The notes under the pieces were generated by a model. It had not been told where the DNA came from, searched no databases, and worked only from the letters and a program-made list of their open reading frames with translations. From Clostridiales bacterium (GTDB lineage: Bacteria > Bacillota_A > Clostridia > Tissierellales > Sedimentibacteraceae): a stretch of DNA of 6,259 nucleotides. The stretch lies in assembly GCA_003514865.1 (NCBI GenBank), contig DOON01000036.1, positions 766-7,024 of the forward strand, in the 5' to 3' direction. Shown here in pieces: positions 1-6,124 of this stretch (positions within the stretch are counted from its first letter, which is position 1; each line of letters opens with the position of its first letter). The translations under genes were made by a program, and so were the position numbers.

Positions 1-1
1 C

Positions 2-1246
2 CCTAACAGTGCCGCTTACACAGCAAAAATTGCCGGTTTTAGAATCAAAGTAAACGGGAAAAAAATTGATAATTCAAAGCAGGAATATCCTCTGCTGTTT
101 TTCAGAAATATAACATATTTTCCGTTAACATGGCAGTTTGCCGTAGAAGAATTCGGCTGGAAATATTCATTTGACAGCATCAATGGATTGATTATAACTT
201 CAACAGAAAACGAAAGCTCGGCAGGGCAGCTTACCCTTCCAATAGCAACACGTGAAAACGGAGAAAAGGGCGCCTTCACAATGGCAGGTGATTATTTTTA
301 CTATGAAGGGTCTAACGGTATTATCTATCAATCCCCTGTGGCAAGACCTCACGAAAGGAAAAAAATTTATCAGCTTCCTGAAACCGGCTACGGTGCAAAA
401 TATGTTTATGCATCACTTAAGACCGAAAATGGAATGATTTTGCTAAGCTACCATACAGGAGGGGCAACCACAGGTTCAGACCACCTCATACTGCTTAATG
501 AAGACGGCTCTTTCCGTGAGCTTGACGCAGGCTATTCTGTTATGAAAATTTATGATGATTATCAAATTCGCGTAAATCAAAGCTTTCCGCCTGCGAAGAA
601 CAACCTTCAAATAAGAAAAACCGGAGAGGCCTCCTATAAAAGCGTGGGAAATCAGGAATATTTATACGGATGGGTTTGGACAGCAGATAAAAATTCCGGT
701 TCAATGTCTGGAATTCAAAGTAAGGACCTGTATCTTATAAACGATGAAATCTTTGTACTTGGAACTCCCGACAAAGACAACACTGATTTATCTGCAGGAA
801 TTTATAAAATCAATATAAATACTGGAATAACAGAAAAAGTTTGTAAAGAGTCGGTATCCGGGTTTAAAATATTTGAAAATACAATATATTTTACCGATTT
901 AAATAATTCCCTCTACAGAGTTCCCACCGTCGGAGGCAGTGCGGAAAAGCTAATAAGTAAGCCTGTAGCTAATTTCAGCGTGCTTAAAGGGATGATATAT
1001 TATTCATTGTATGATGGCAATCAGCTTTATATATATGGCAGGAATGATTCGGTGAATCCAGGAGGCAAACTCAAAAGCCTTGAAATACAAAGCGGATACA
1101 TGGTTGCTGTATTTGATAAAAAAAGCGAATCACCTCATAAGATGATGATTATTGATGAGCGCGGAAAAGTTATTTACAAAACGATGGAGAATGTGCTTCT
1201 GGTGAGAATAGAAAACGGCAAGGTGGTATTTGTCAAGGACAATTAG
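2..1246 (+). CDS. Stalk-domain / DUF5050-type probable surface protein (5' truncated)
   Basis: The reading frame is open from the left edge (414 residues visible, in frame from base 2), so the gene starts outside the window. A TTG at 188 is internal and is not the start, because conserved domain sequence continues upstream of it. Visible residues 15-67 resemble the end of a copper-amine-oxidase N-terminal-like stalk domain, with a VNGKKI strand, an ITYFPLTW stretch at 37-44, and then an FAVEEFGW/NGLIIT ending. From about residue 95 to the end there are repeated short strand pairs of the kind 'IYY...G..IYRVP' (about 98-111, 292-312, 330-345), typical of the TolB/DUF5050 beta-propeller-like group. 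Both families are usually in exported, cell-surface proteins of Clostridia; the signal peptide would lie off the window. No catalytic residues are recognisable, so the function is unknown; a binding or scaffold role is inference. It is followed after 24 bases by the glycosyltransferase gene, suggesting one operon. Confidence 0.8.
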   Translation, partial: PNSAAYTAKIAGFRIKVNGKKIDNSKQEYPLLFFRNITYFPLTWQFAVEEFGWKYSFDSINGLIITSTENESSAGQLTLPIATRENGEKGAFTMAGDYFYYEGSNGIIYQSPVARPHERKKIYQLPETGYGAKYVYASLKTENGMILLSYHTGGATTGSDHLILLNEDGSFRELDAGYSVMKIYDDYQIRVNQSFPPAKNNLQIRKTGEASYKSVGNQEYLYGWVWTADKNSGSMSGIQSKDLYLINDEIFVLGTPDKDNTDLSAGIYKININTGITEKVCKESVSGFKIFENTIYFTDLNNSLYRVPTVGGSAEKLISKPVANFSVLKGMIYYSLYDGNQLYIYGRNDSVNPGGKLKSLEIQSGYMVAVFDKKSESPHKMMIIDERGKVIYKTMENVLLVRIENGKVVFVKDN

Positions 1247-1270
1247 ATGTAGTATACATCAGGTGAACAT

Positions 1271-1963
1271 ATGAAAAAAATAGTAATTATACCGGCATAT
1301 AACGAAGAGAGCAGCCTTATGCACGTAATATATGACCTCAAAGAAAATGCACATAGTTATGACTATGTAATAATAAACGACGGTTCAACAGATGATACCT
1401 TGGAGCTATGCAGGGAAGAGGGCTTTAATGTAATTACTCTGCCTGTTAACTTAGGTATTGGTGCAAGTGTGCAGACAGGATATTTATACGCACTGGAAAA
1501 AGGCTATGATATCGCCGTTCAATTTGACGGCGACGGTCAGCATGACGCAAAATATATAGACAGTATGTACAGGAAAATGCTTGAAACAGGAAGTGATATG
1601 ATAATAGGCTCAAGATATATAACAAAAGAAGGATTTCAGTCAACCGCCCTGAGAAGAACAGGCATTATGGCTCTCTCCAAGCTTATCAAGATACTTCATA
1701 AGCAGGAAGTAAAGGATGTAACATCAGGTTTTCGCATGATAAACAGAAAGGTTATAGAATCCTTTGCCGAATATTATCCATATGATTATCCTGAGCCCGA
1801 GACCATTGCATTCTGCATACGCAAAAACTACCGTATTACAGAGGTTCCAGTAATGATGCGCGCCCGAAATGGAGGAAGCTCTTCAATAAAAAGCTTTCAG
1901 TCGGTTTATTACATGCTGAAGGTCGGTCTGTCCATCATCATTGATTACTTCAAAAAACTATAA
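1271..1963 (+). CDS. Family 2 glycosyltransferase, polyprenyl-phosphate sugar synthase type
   Basis: This 230-residue protein is a GT-A fold GT2 enzyme of the DPM1/ArnC-like branch. Visible motifs are IPAYNEE at 7-13, the NDGSTDDT nucleotide-binding loop at 36-43, NLGIGASVQTG at 60-70, the metal-binding DGD at 86-88 followed by GQHD, DVTSGFRMINR at 149-159, YPEPE at 173-177, and a basic R.RNGGSSS segment at 197-205. Family knowledge suggests it transfers a sugar from an NDP-sugar to polyprenyl phosphate at the cytoplasmic face. Unlike CsbB, GtrB or ArnC it has no C-terminal membrane helices, so it needs a partner or only peripheral contact; the next gene (DUF2304) is the obvious candidate. 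The start ATG is 5 bases after AGGTG at 1261-1265. Which sugar it uses cannot be read from the sequence. A polysaccharide-assembly GT2 that uses another acceptor is the alternative. Confidence 0.9.
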   Translation: MKKIVIIPAYNEESSLMHVIYDLKENAHSYDYVIINDGSTDDTLELCREEGFNVITLPVNLGIGASVQTGYLYALEKGYDIAVQFDGDGQHDAKYIDSMYRKMLETGSDMIIGSRYITKEGFQSTALRRTGIMALSKLIKILHKQEVKDVTSGFRMINRKVIESFAEYYPYDYPEPETIAFCIRKNYRITEVPVMMRARNGGSSSIKSFQSVYYMLKVGLSIIIDYFKKL

Positions 1964-1983
1964 TTTCAGAAGAAGGTGAGATA

Positions 1984-2328
1984 ATGAATCTGCTTACTCA
2001 AGTTTGGTGTATCGTGCTGTCAGTATGCATAATTATTTATTTGGTCGTAAATATCTGTCGGCAGAAATACAGTGTAAAATTTTCAATGCCCTGGTTTTTG
2101 AGTTTTTTAGCGGTTATTGTAATGTCAGTATTTCCCGGAACAATAGATGAAATAGCCACACTGCTGGGAATACACGAATCAACTAATGCCATATTCTTTA
2201 TTGCTATATCTCTGCTGATTATCAATATAATGAGCATGTCGTTTTCAATGTCGGAAACCAAGAAAAAATCAATAAGGATAGCACAGGAAATTGCATTGCT
2301 GAGAAAGGAACTTTCAGGCATTAAGTAG
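1984..2328 (+). CDS. DUF2304 family small membrane protein
   Basis: This 114-residue protein has three probable membrane helices (about 5-23, 36-52 and 67-87). A short amphipathic or coiled-coil C-terminal tail follows (about 88-112), containing QEIALLRKEL. The pattern of helix, basic loop with a tryptophan, an FPGTIDEIATLLGI stretch at 50-63, a third helix and an 'EIALL..EL' tail matches DUF2304 (PF10066) as I know it. That family has no established enzymatic activity but is very often encoded beside GT2 glycosyltransferases. I infer a role as membrane anchor or adaptor for the soluble GT2 encoded 20 bases upstream. The start ATG has AGGTG 5 bases before it (1974-1978). Its stop codon overlaps the ribosome binding site of the next gene, so expression is probably coupled. 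Confidence 0.82.
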   Translation: MNLLTQVWCIVLSVCIIIYLVVNICRQKYSVKFSMPWFLSFLAVIVMSVFPGTIDEIATLLGIHESTNAIFFIAISLLIINIMSMSFSMSETKKKSIRIAQEIALLRKELSGIK

Positions 2329-2335
2329 GTGTACA

Positions 2336-4153
2336 ATGAAATCATTTAATAGAACTTTAGGATATATTCTTTGGATTATATATTCAAATATATTGATTTA
2401 CGCATCATTTTACTATAATTGGAAGCAGTTGCTGCTTCCAAAGGACCTCCTAATCGGAGTGCTGATTTCCTCAATTTCATTTGCTTCAATTATGTGGCTG
2501 AAATCAAATAAAAGAACCTCTTGCAGAAAAGTAAAGGCGGTAACGAACGCTTCATCTGTTTTATATATTGGCCTTTGTGTGTTTGCAGTAAGCTTTTTAT
2601 ATTTTGGAAAGGCGCTTTTATATGAAGAGTCCGGACGTTGGATGAGTCTTGATTATATGCAATACTTCCTTCTCCTGACAATACCTGTATCAATATATGT
2701 AGTCTTTTCGAAGGAAATATTTCACATATTGAAGGAAGATGTAACGATAAAAGGATATAAGGCTGAAAAAACACGATTGAGTCTGAGAATTCATTACACA
2801 GCTTTGTTTTTCATACAGGCTGCTATATTGAGCATTTATTTTTACGCATTGTATCCGGGCAATATGTCATACGATACATACAACCAAGTGAGTCAGCTTA
2901 AGGGAATTATCCCCTTCAACACGTGGCACCCCATAGGGCATACATTATTCATAGGACTGCTACTGAAAATATGGAATAACTATGCCATAATAACAATATT
3001 TCAGATACTCTTTTTTGCTGCGGTAACATCAGCTTTTTATGCAGCACTGCTTAAATATAAGATCAAATGGCAAATAATATATTTGTCTGCAATAATTATG
3101 TCTATTATACCATCGGTAGGAATAAACGTCGTGACACAGTGGAAAGATATACCCTTTACTGTTGGTATTCTTTGGAGTACATTGATACTTTTCAGGATGA
3201 GTATGGAAAAAAGCTACTTCTCTAAACACTTCCATGCTGTTGAATTTGCTTTGTGCGTGCTTGCAATTTCTTTATTCCGGTTTAACGGAATTTTAGCTTA
3301 CATAGCTATGCTTATATTTGCATTTGCATATGTGTACAGAAGCAGAAATAAAATTCAAACAAGAAATTATTTTGCTTCGGCAGTAGCTTCACTTATTGTG
3401 TTTTTTCTCATAAGCGTAATAATCCCAAAGCAGCTCAATGCGCTGCCTAATCCTCCGGGAATGAAGCTCCGCCCCATATATCAGGGATACTCCGCCGTTT
3501 ATGTCTCCGGAAATGAGAATGATTTAAATGAGGAAAGCAGAAAAACAATTGAAACGGTATGCACTCCAAAGCAGATGAATGAATTCTACAATCCGTATTT
3601 TGCTGATACAATATCAAGCAATACACCGAGGTTTTTAAATAACCTCTCAAGAATAAGCACCGGAGACGCAATAAGAATTTATATTGAAGCTGCATTTAAG
3701 CATCCTGGTGTAATCTTAGGCGATAAATTTAATCTTTCTGGTACAATGTGGTCTGTTACAAACGACAGATTCAGCTACAACAACGCATATACAACAGTGA
3801 TACAGAAGGAAATGACAGATGAATTCGGAGTTGAAAGAACAGAAAACAAATTGACTGATGCTGTGAAGCTGCTTGCATCCGCCACATTGATGGAAACATA
3901 TCTGTCTAATACATTAATATGGCGCACAGGATTTTACCTTGTGCTGGAATTCATATTGATTATGTATCTGCTGCTCGAAAGGGACAAAAGAATTGGTTTG
4001 TTTATACCGCCGGTATGCAACGGGATAATAGTGTTCCTGACTATGCCTGCACAGGACTACAGATACTTATGGTTTATATTTCTTTTGTTTCCTTTCCTGG
4101 TATTAGCATGCTCGGTCGATTTAAATGAAAATAATAATGGAGGAATATCTTGA
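2336..4153 (+). CDS. Polytopic GT-C-like membrane glycosyltransferase (DUF6020-like)
   Basis: This 605-residue integral membrane protein has about 12-13 predicted helices by eye. Hydrophobic segments lie near 7-26, 35-54, 73-91, 105-125, 152-172, 201-211, 215-240, 245-263, 272-287, 302-334, 347-363, 528-547, 554-570 and 576-592. A polar stretch at about 364-526 should be a large outside loop or domain. Likely functional motifs are YPGNMSYDTYNQ at 173-184 (D180 at the place of the GT-C first-loop acidic residue), HPIGHT at 198-203, QWKDIPF at 268-274, FRFNG at 314-318 and DYRYLW at 574-579. These fit DUF6020-type proteins and, more loosely, PMT/ArnT-like GT-C enzymes that use lipid-linked sugars outside the cell. 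Positive loops at 57-68 and 126-151 support an N-in topology. The start ATG lies 4 bases after AGGTG at 2327-2331, within the preceding stop region. A polymerase or acyltransferase-like role cannot be excluded. Confidence 0.78.
   Translation: MKSFNRTLGYILWIIYSNILIYASFYYNWKQLLLPKDLLIGVLISSISFASIMWLKSNKRTSCRKVKAVTNASSVLYIGLCVFAVSFLYFGKALLYEESGRWMSLDYMQYFLLLTIPVSIYVVFSKEIFHILKEDVTIKGYKAEKTRLSLRIHYTALFFIQAAILSIYFYALYPGNMSYDTYNQVSQLKGIIPFNTWHPIGHTLFIGLLLKIWNNYAIITIFQILFFAAVTSAFYAALLKYKIKWQIIYLSAIIMSIIPSVGINVVTQWKDIPFTVGILWSTLILFRMSMEKSYFSKHFHAVEFALCVLAISLFRFNGILAYIAMLIFAFAYVYRSRNKIQTRNYFASAVASLIVFFLISVIIPKQLNALPNPPGMKLRPIYQGYSAVYVSGNENDLNEESRKTIETVCTPKQMNEFYNPYFADTISSNTPRFLNNLSRISTGDAIRIYIEAAFKHPGVILGDKFNLSGTMWSVTNDRFSYNNAYTTVIQKEMTDEFGVERTENKLTDAVKLLASATLMETYLSNTLIWRTGFYLVLEFILIMYLLLERDKRIGLFIPPVCNGIIVFLTMPAQDYRYLWFIFLLFPFLVLACSVDLNENNNGGIS
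2419..2441 (+). other. Perfect 10-bp hairpin inside the GT-C coding region
   Basis: The arms TTGGAAGCAG (2419-2428) and CTGCTTCCAA (2432-2441) are exact reverse complements around a 3-base TTG loop. It lies about 84 bases after the start codon, over the codons for residues 29-35 between the first two membrane helices. No T-run follows, so it is not an intrinsic terminator. It may be chance codon choice (AAG CAG and three leucine codons) or a local slow-down of ribosomes during membrane insertion; the latter is speculation. Confidence 0.5.
4139..4144 (+). promoter_or_regulatory. Ribosome binding site that fixes a TTG start
   Basis: GGAGGA lies 5 bases before TTG at 4150, inside the last codons of the preceding gene. 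It is the strongest Shine-Dalgarno match on the + strand of this operon, where the other three genes use AGGTG. It supports the TTG start over the first internal ATG (4198-4200, residue 17), which would remove most of the first membrane helix. Confidence 0.75.
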
Positions 4154-4491
4154 ATAATTTTATTGCATACATTTTTTTTACTGTTCTTGGACTTTTCATG
4201 ATGAAGCTCTCGGCTCAGCCTATTGGTCTTGGATTTCAGAACGGTGCGTTCTTCCTTAATATAAGCATAAAAATGATATTTGCGCTGTTATTTTACATCA
4301 CAAGCTTTGTGCTGTGGACAGGTATAGTGGTTAAAAATGATTTAAGCTTCATCGTTCCGTTTTCTTCTGCAATAGTCAACATACTTTCAGTAATTATCGG
4401 AGTTTTGATTTTTCACGAATATATGAGCATGTACAAGGTGATTGGAATTACAATGGCTGTGGCAGGGGTTGTGCTCATGAACTTCAAATAA
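4150..4491 (+). CDS. SMR/EamA-like four-helix protein, probable lipid-linked sugar flippase subunit
   Basis: This 113-residue, very hydrophobic protein has four membrane helices (about 4-20, 36-60, 66-88 and 96-111), the size and layout of small multidrug resistance proteins and of ArnE/ArnF-type half-EamA proteins. Visible family features are MMKLS at 17-21, a proline at 70 early in helix 3, the glutamate in FHE at 88-90 at the end of helix 3, and the GI..AVAGVVLM pattern in helix 4. The acidic residue that SMR drug exporters carry in helix 1 (E14 of EmrE) aligns by eye with T11, so proton-coupled drug export is unlikely. Beside a polyprenyl-phosphate GT2 and a GT-C enzyme, a role in flipping polyprenyl-phosphate-sugar as a homodimer is the best inference. 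The start is TTG, overlapping the upstream TGA (TTGA at 4150-4153), so translation is likely coupled to the GT-C gene. It is the last gene of the operon. Confidence 0.8.
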   Translation: MNNFIAYIFFTVLGLFMMKLSAQPIGLGFQNGAFFLNISIKMIFALLFYITSFVLWTGIVVKNDLSFIVPFSSAIVNILSVIIGVLIFHEYMSMYKVIGITMAVAGVVLMNFK

Positions 4492-4495
4492 CAAA

Positions 4496-4522
4496 GCGCA
4501 GGAGCTGCACGCTTCCCTGCGC
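4496..4522. terminator. Hairpin between convergent genes, probable bidirectional terminator
   Basis: GCGCAGG (4496-4502) pairs with CCTGCGC (4516-4522). Three further inner pairs (AGC 4503-4505 with GCT 4511-4513) enclose a 5-base loop, leaving a 2-base bulge. It starts 4 bases after the SMR-like gene's stop and lies 4 bases past the malQ stop on the other strand. Read on the - strand it is followed by TTTGTTATTT, a fair T-rich tail, so it should end malQ best. On the + strand the tail (CTGTTCACTT) is poor, so termination there may be leaky. Confidence 0.6.
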
Positions 4523-4526
4523 CTGT

Positions 4527-5990
4527 TCACTTAGCCCTGTTGTTTAATACTGTAATAGCTTTTATTTTTTCCGCAAGCTCCTGTGTAATCATTTCCTTTT
4601 TCAGCCTCCAGGTCCAGTTGTCCCCCAGAGTTGAAGGCACGTTCATTCTTGCCTCTGAACACAAACATAAATAATCCTGCATCGGAATTATACTCAGGCA
4701 CGATTTACCGGCTAAGACTTTTTCTATCATTGAGAATATTATGCTGTCCTCTTCTGCATGCCCGGATATATTCAAACTTTTTAAAACATATTTCTTCACA
4801 CTTTCATCAAGCTTTTCATACCATCCCTTCAAAGTATCATTGTCATGGGTTCCTGTGTATGCAACTGAATTTTCCTCGTAATTTCCAGGCAGATATGGGT
4901 TCTCTGGATTACCGTCAAATGCAAACTGAAGTATTTTCATACCGGGAAAGCCAAATTCCTTTCTCAGTCTTACGACACTGTCTGTAATAATTCCCAAATC
5001 CTCCGCAATGATACTGAGATTTTTTATTTCATTTACGGCACGGTTGAACAATTCTCTGCCCTCTGACGGCAGCCACTTACCATCAATTGCATTTTCGGAG
5101 CCCCTCTCAACGGCCCAGAACTCATCAAATCCTCTGAAATGGTCTATTCTGACAGTGTCATACAGATTTAGAGACCACTTTAATCTTTTTATCCACCATT
5201 CGTAGGAATTTTCTCTAAGATATCCCCAGTTATATACAGGATTTCCCCAGAGCTGGCCTTCGTCGGAAAATGCATCCGGCGGAACTCCTGCAACCAATTT
5301 CATAAACAGTCTTCCTTCTGCCCAGGCCTCAACGCTGTCCTCTGCTGTATAAATAGGAATATCTCCTATGAAGAGCACTCCTCTACTGTGGGCATAATTC
5401 TTTAATTTATAATATTGCTCATAAAATACATATTGTAAAAATGTCCAAAACTCTATCTCTTCTTTGAGGATATGCCGGTATTTTTCAATCTCCTCCCTGT
5501 CTCTTTCTGCGATTTTCTCTTCCCATTCATACCAAGGCTTCTGCTTATTATAATACTTAAGTGCCATAAACAGAGAATAATCGTGCACCCATTGATTTTT
5601 AAGCGCGAACTCGTTTATTTCACGTCTGTATTTCTCTTTTGAATTAGCAAATGCCTTATACAATATTCTATATCTATAATTAAACTGCTTGCCGTAATCC
5701 ACATATTCATCGTCTGAATTCAGTACTTCGCAGTCTTTATGAGCCAAAATCCCCTCCTCTATTAAAGCCTGAAGATCTATGTAGTACGGATTGCCCGCAA
5801 ATACCGAAAATGACGCATACGGAGAATCTCCATACGAAACAGGACCCATGGGCAAAAGCTGCCAGTATCTCTGTTTACATGAATGTAAAAAATCCACAAA
5901 ATCAAATGCTTCCTTCCCTAATGTACCTATGCCGTACCTAGATGGAAGTGAGCTTATAGGCAGGAGTATTCCTGAACTTCTTTCCAGCAT
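4527..5990 (-). CDS. malQ: 4-alpha-glucanotransferase (amylomaltase, GH77)
   Basis: The protein has 487 residues from the ATG at 5990, the usual length for bacterial amylomaltase. It transfers segments of alpha-1,4-glucan between chains or to glucose in cytoplasmic maltodextrin and glycogen metabolism (EC 2.4.1.25). The N-terminal SSGILLPISSLPSRYGIG (5-22) and the SPYASFSVFAGNPYYIDL region (56-73) are hallmark GH77 sequences. The catalytic set is present: nucleophile D283 in RIDHFRG, acid/base E330 in IIAEDLG, and H382-D383 in GTHDND. The frame continues 37 codons upstream to 6101, but that part is not family-like and lies in the inverted-repeat region. The ATG at 5990 has AAGGAGAA upstream and begins the conserved MLERSSG. 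It converges on the glycosylation operon and follows metK in the same direction after about 134 bases. No other maltodextrin genes are visible here. The C-terminal SEARMNVPST..DNWTWR (445-462) is intact. Confidence 0.97.
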   Translation of the reverse strand: MLERSSGILLPISSLPSRYGIGTLGKEAFDFVDFLHSCKQRYWQLLPMGPVSYGDSPYASFSVFAGNPYYIDLQALIEEGILAHKDCEVLNSDDEYVDYGKQFNYRYRILYKAFANSKEKYRREINEFALKNQWVHDYSLFMALKYYNKQKPWYEWEEKIAERDREEIEKYRHILKEEIEFWTFLQYVFYEQYYKLKNYAHSRGVLFIGDIPIYTAEDSVEAWAEGRLFMKLVAGVPPDAFSDEGQLWGNPVYNWGYLRENSYEWWIKRLKWSLNLYDTVRIDHFRGFDEFWAVERGSENAIDGKWLPSEGRELFNRAVNEIKNLSIIAEDLGIITDSVVRLRKEFGFPGMKILQFAFDGNPENPYLPGNYEENSVAYTGTHDNDTLKGWYEKLDESVKKYVLKSLNISGHAEEDSIIFSMIEKVLAGKSCLSIIPMQDYLCLCSEARMNVPSTLGDNWTWRLKKEMITQELAEKIKAITVLNNRAK

Positions 5991-6000
5991 TAGATAAATG

Positions 6001-6008
6001 TTCTCCTT
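6001..6008 (-). promoter_or_regulatory. malQ ribosome binding site
   Basis: Read on the - strand, AAGGAGAA stands 10 bases before the ATG at 5990 (12 bases if only GGAG is counted). This is slightly long but still usable. It supports the ATG at 5990 rather than the first in-frame ATG at 6101, which lies in the right arm of the inverted repeat. Confidence 0.7.
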
Positions 6009-6021
6009 AATTAAAAATATA

Positions 6022-6114
6022 GCTGCTGCATTAACGTGATGCCATAATAACGCGGCCTTCATATATAAATATGAAAACTCCGATATCAAAGTGACATTCA
6101 TTAAATGCAGCAGC
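6022..6114 (-). terminator. Long inverted repeat after metK, probable terminator
   Basis: On the - strand, GCTGCTGCATT (6114-6104) pairs exactly with AATGCAGCAGC (6032-6022). With one bulged base the stem extends by A-U, A-U, U-G and G-C pairs to about 15 bp, enclosing about 62 bases. A second hairpin with 7-bp arms (6058-6064 with 6069-6075, four-base loop) sits inside. After the 3' arm comes TATATTTTTAA, a plausible terminator tail, and then the malQ ribosome binding site. The loop is larger than in an ordinary intrinsic terminator. A mobile-element remnant (MITE-like) or a structured leader is the alternative. Confidence 0.5.
6062..6089 (-). promoter_or_regulatory. malQ: Candidate sigma-A promoter for malQ
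   Basis: On the - strand, TTGATA (-35, 6089-6084) and TATATA (-10, 6067-6062) are separated by 16 bases. Transcription would start near 6055, giving a leader of about 65 bases. The match is reasonable, but the region is AT-rich and such boxes occur by chance. It lies within the loop of the long inverted repeat, which is unusual. No catabolite-repression operator (cre) could be recognised around it. Confidence 0.35.
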
Positions 6115-6124
6115 CTCTAATCAA

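Noticed and set aside
188..1246. A complete gene starting with TTG at 188.
   Set aside because: The frame is open upstream to the window edge and encodes stalk-domain sequence, so the gene is 5' truncated by the window rather than starting here.
3629..3647. GAGGTT/AACCTC inverted repeat with a 7-base loop in the GT-C gene.
   Set aside because: It has only 6 pairs in an AT-rich coding region and no T-run; this is expected by chance.
4150..4491. Annotation as a multidrug (QacE/EmrE) exporter.
   Set aside because: The helix-1 glutamate needed for proton-coupled drug export is not seen, and the gene neighbourhood is glycolipid-type.
4631..4987. 118-codon open frame on the + strand opposite malQ.
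   Set aside because: It is antisense to an undoubted malQ coding region, has no family-like sequence, and no good binding site is seen. The same applies to 5008-5205, 5791-5997 and the - strand frames inside the operon.
5874..5889. Near-palindrome TTTACAT-GA-ATGTAAA inside malQ, possibly an operator.
   Set aside because: It lies in conserved coding sequence for residues near C38-K39 and the 2-base spacer cannot form a real hairpin loop. Chance is the simplest explanation.
5991..6101. N-terminal extension of malQ by 37 codons to an ATG at 6101.
   Set aside because: The extra residues are unlike the GH77 family and are encoded by the inverted-repeat region. The ATG at 5990 begins the conserved N-terminus and has a ribosome binding site.
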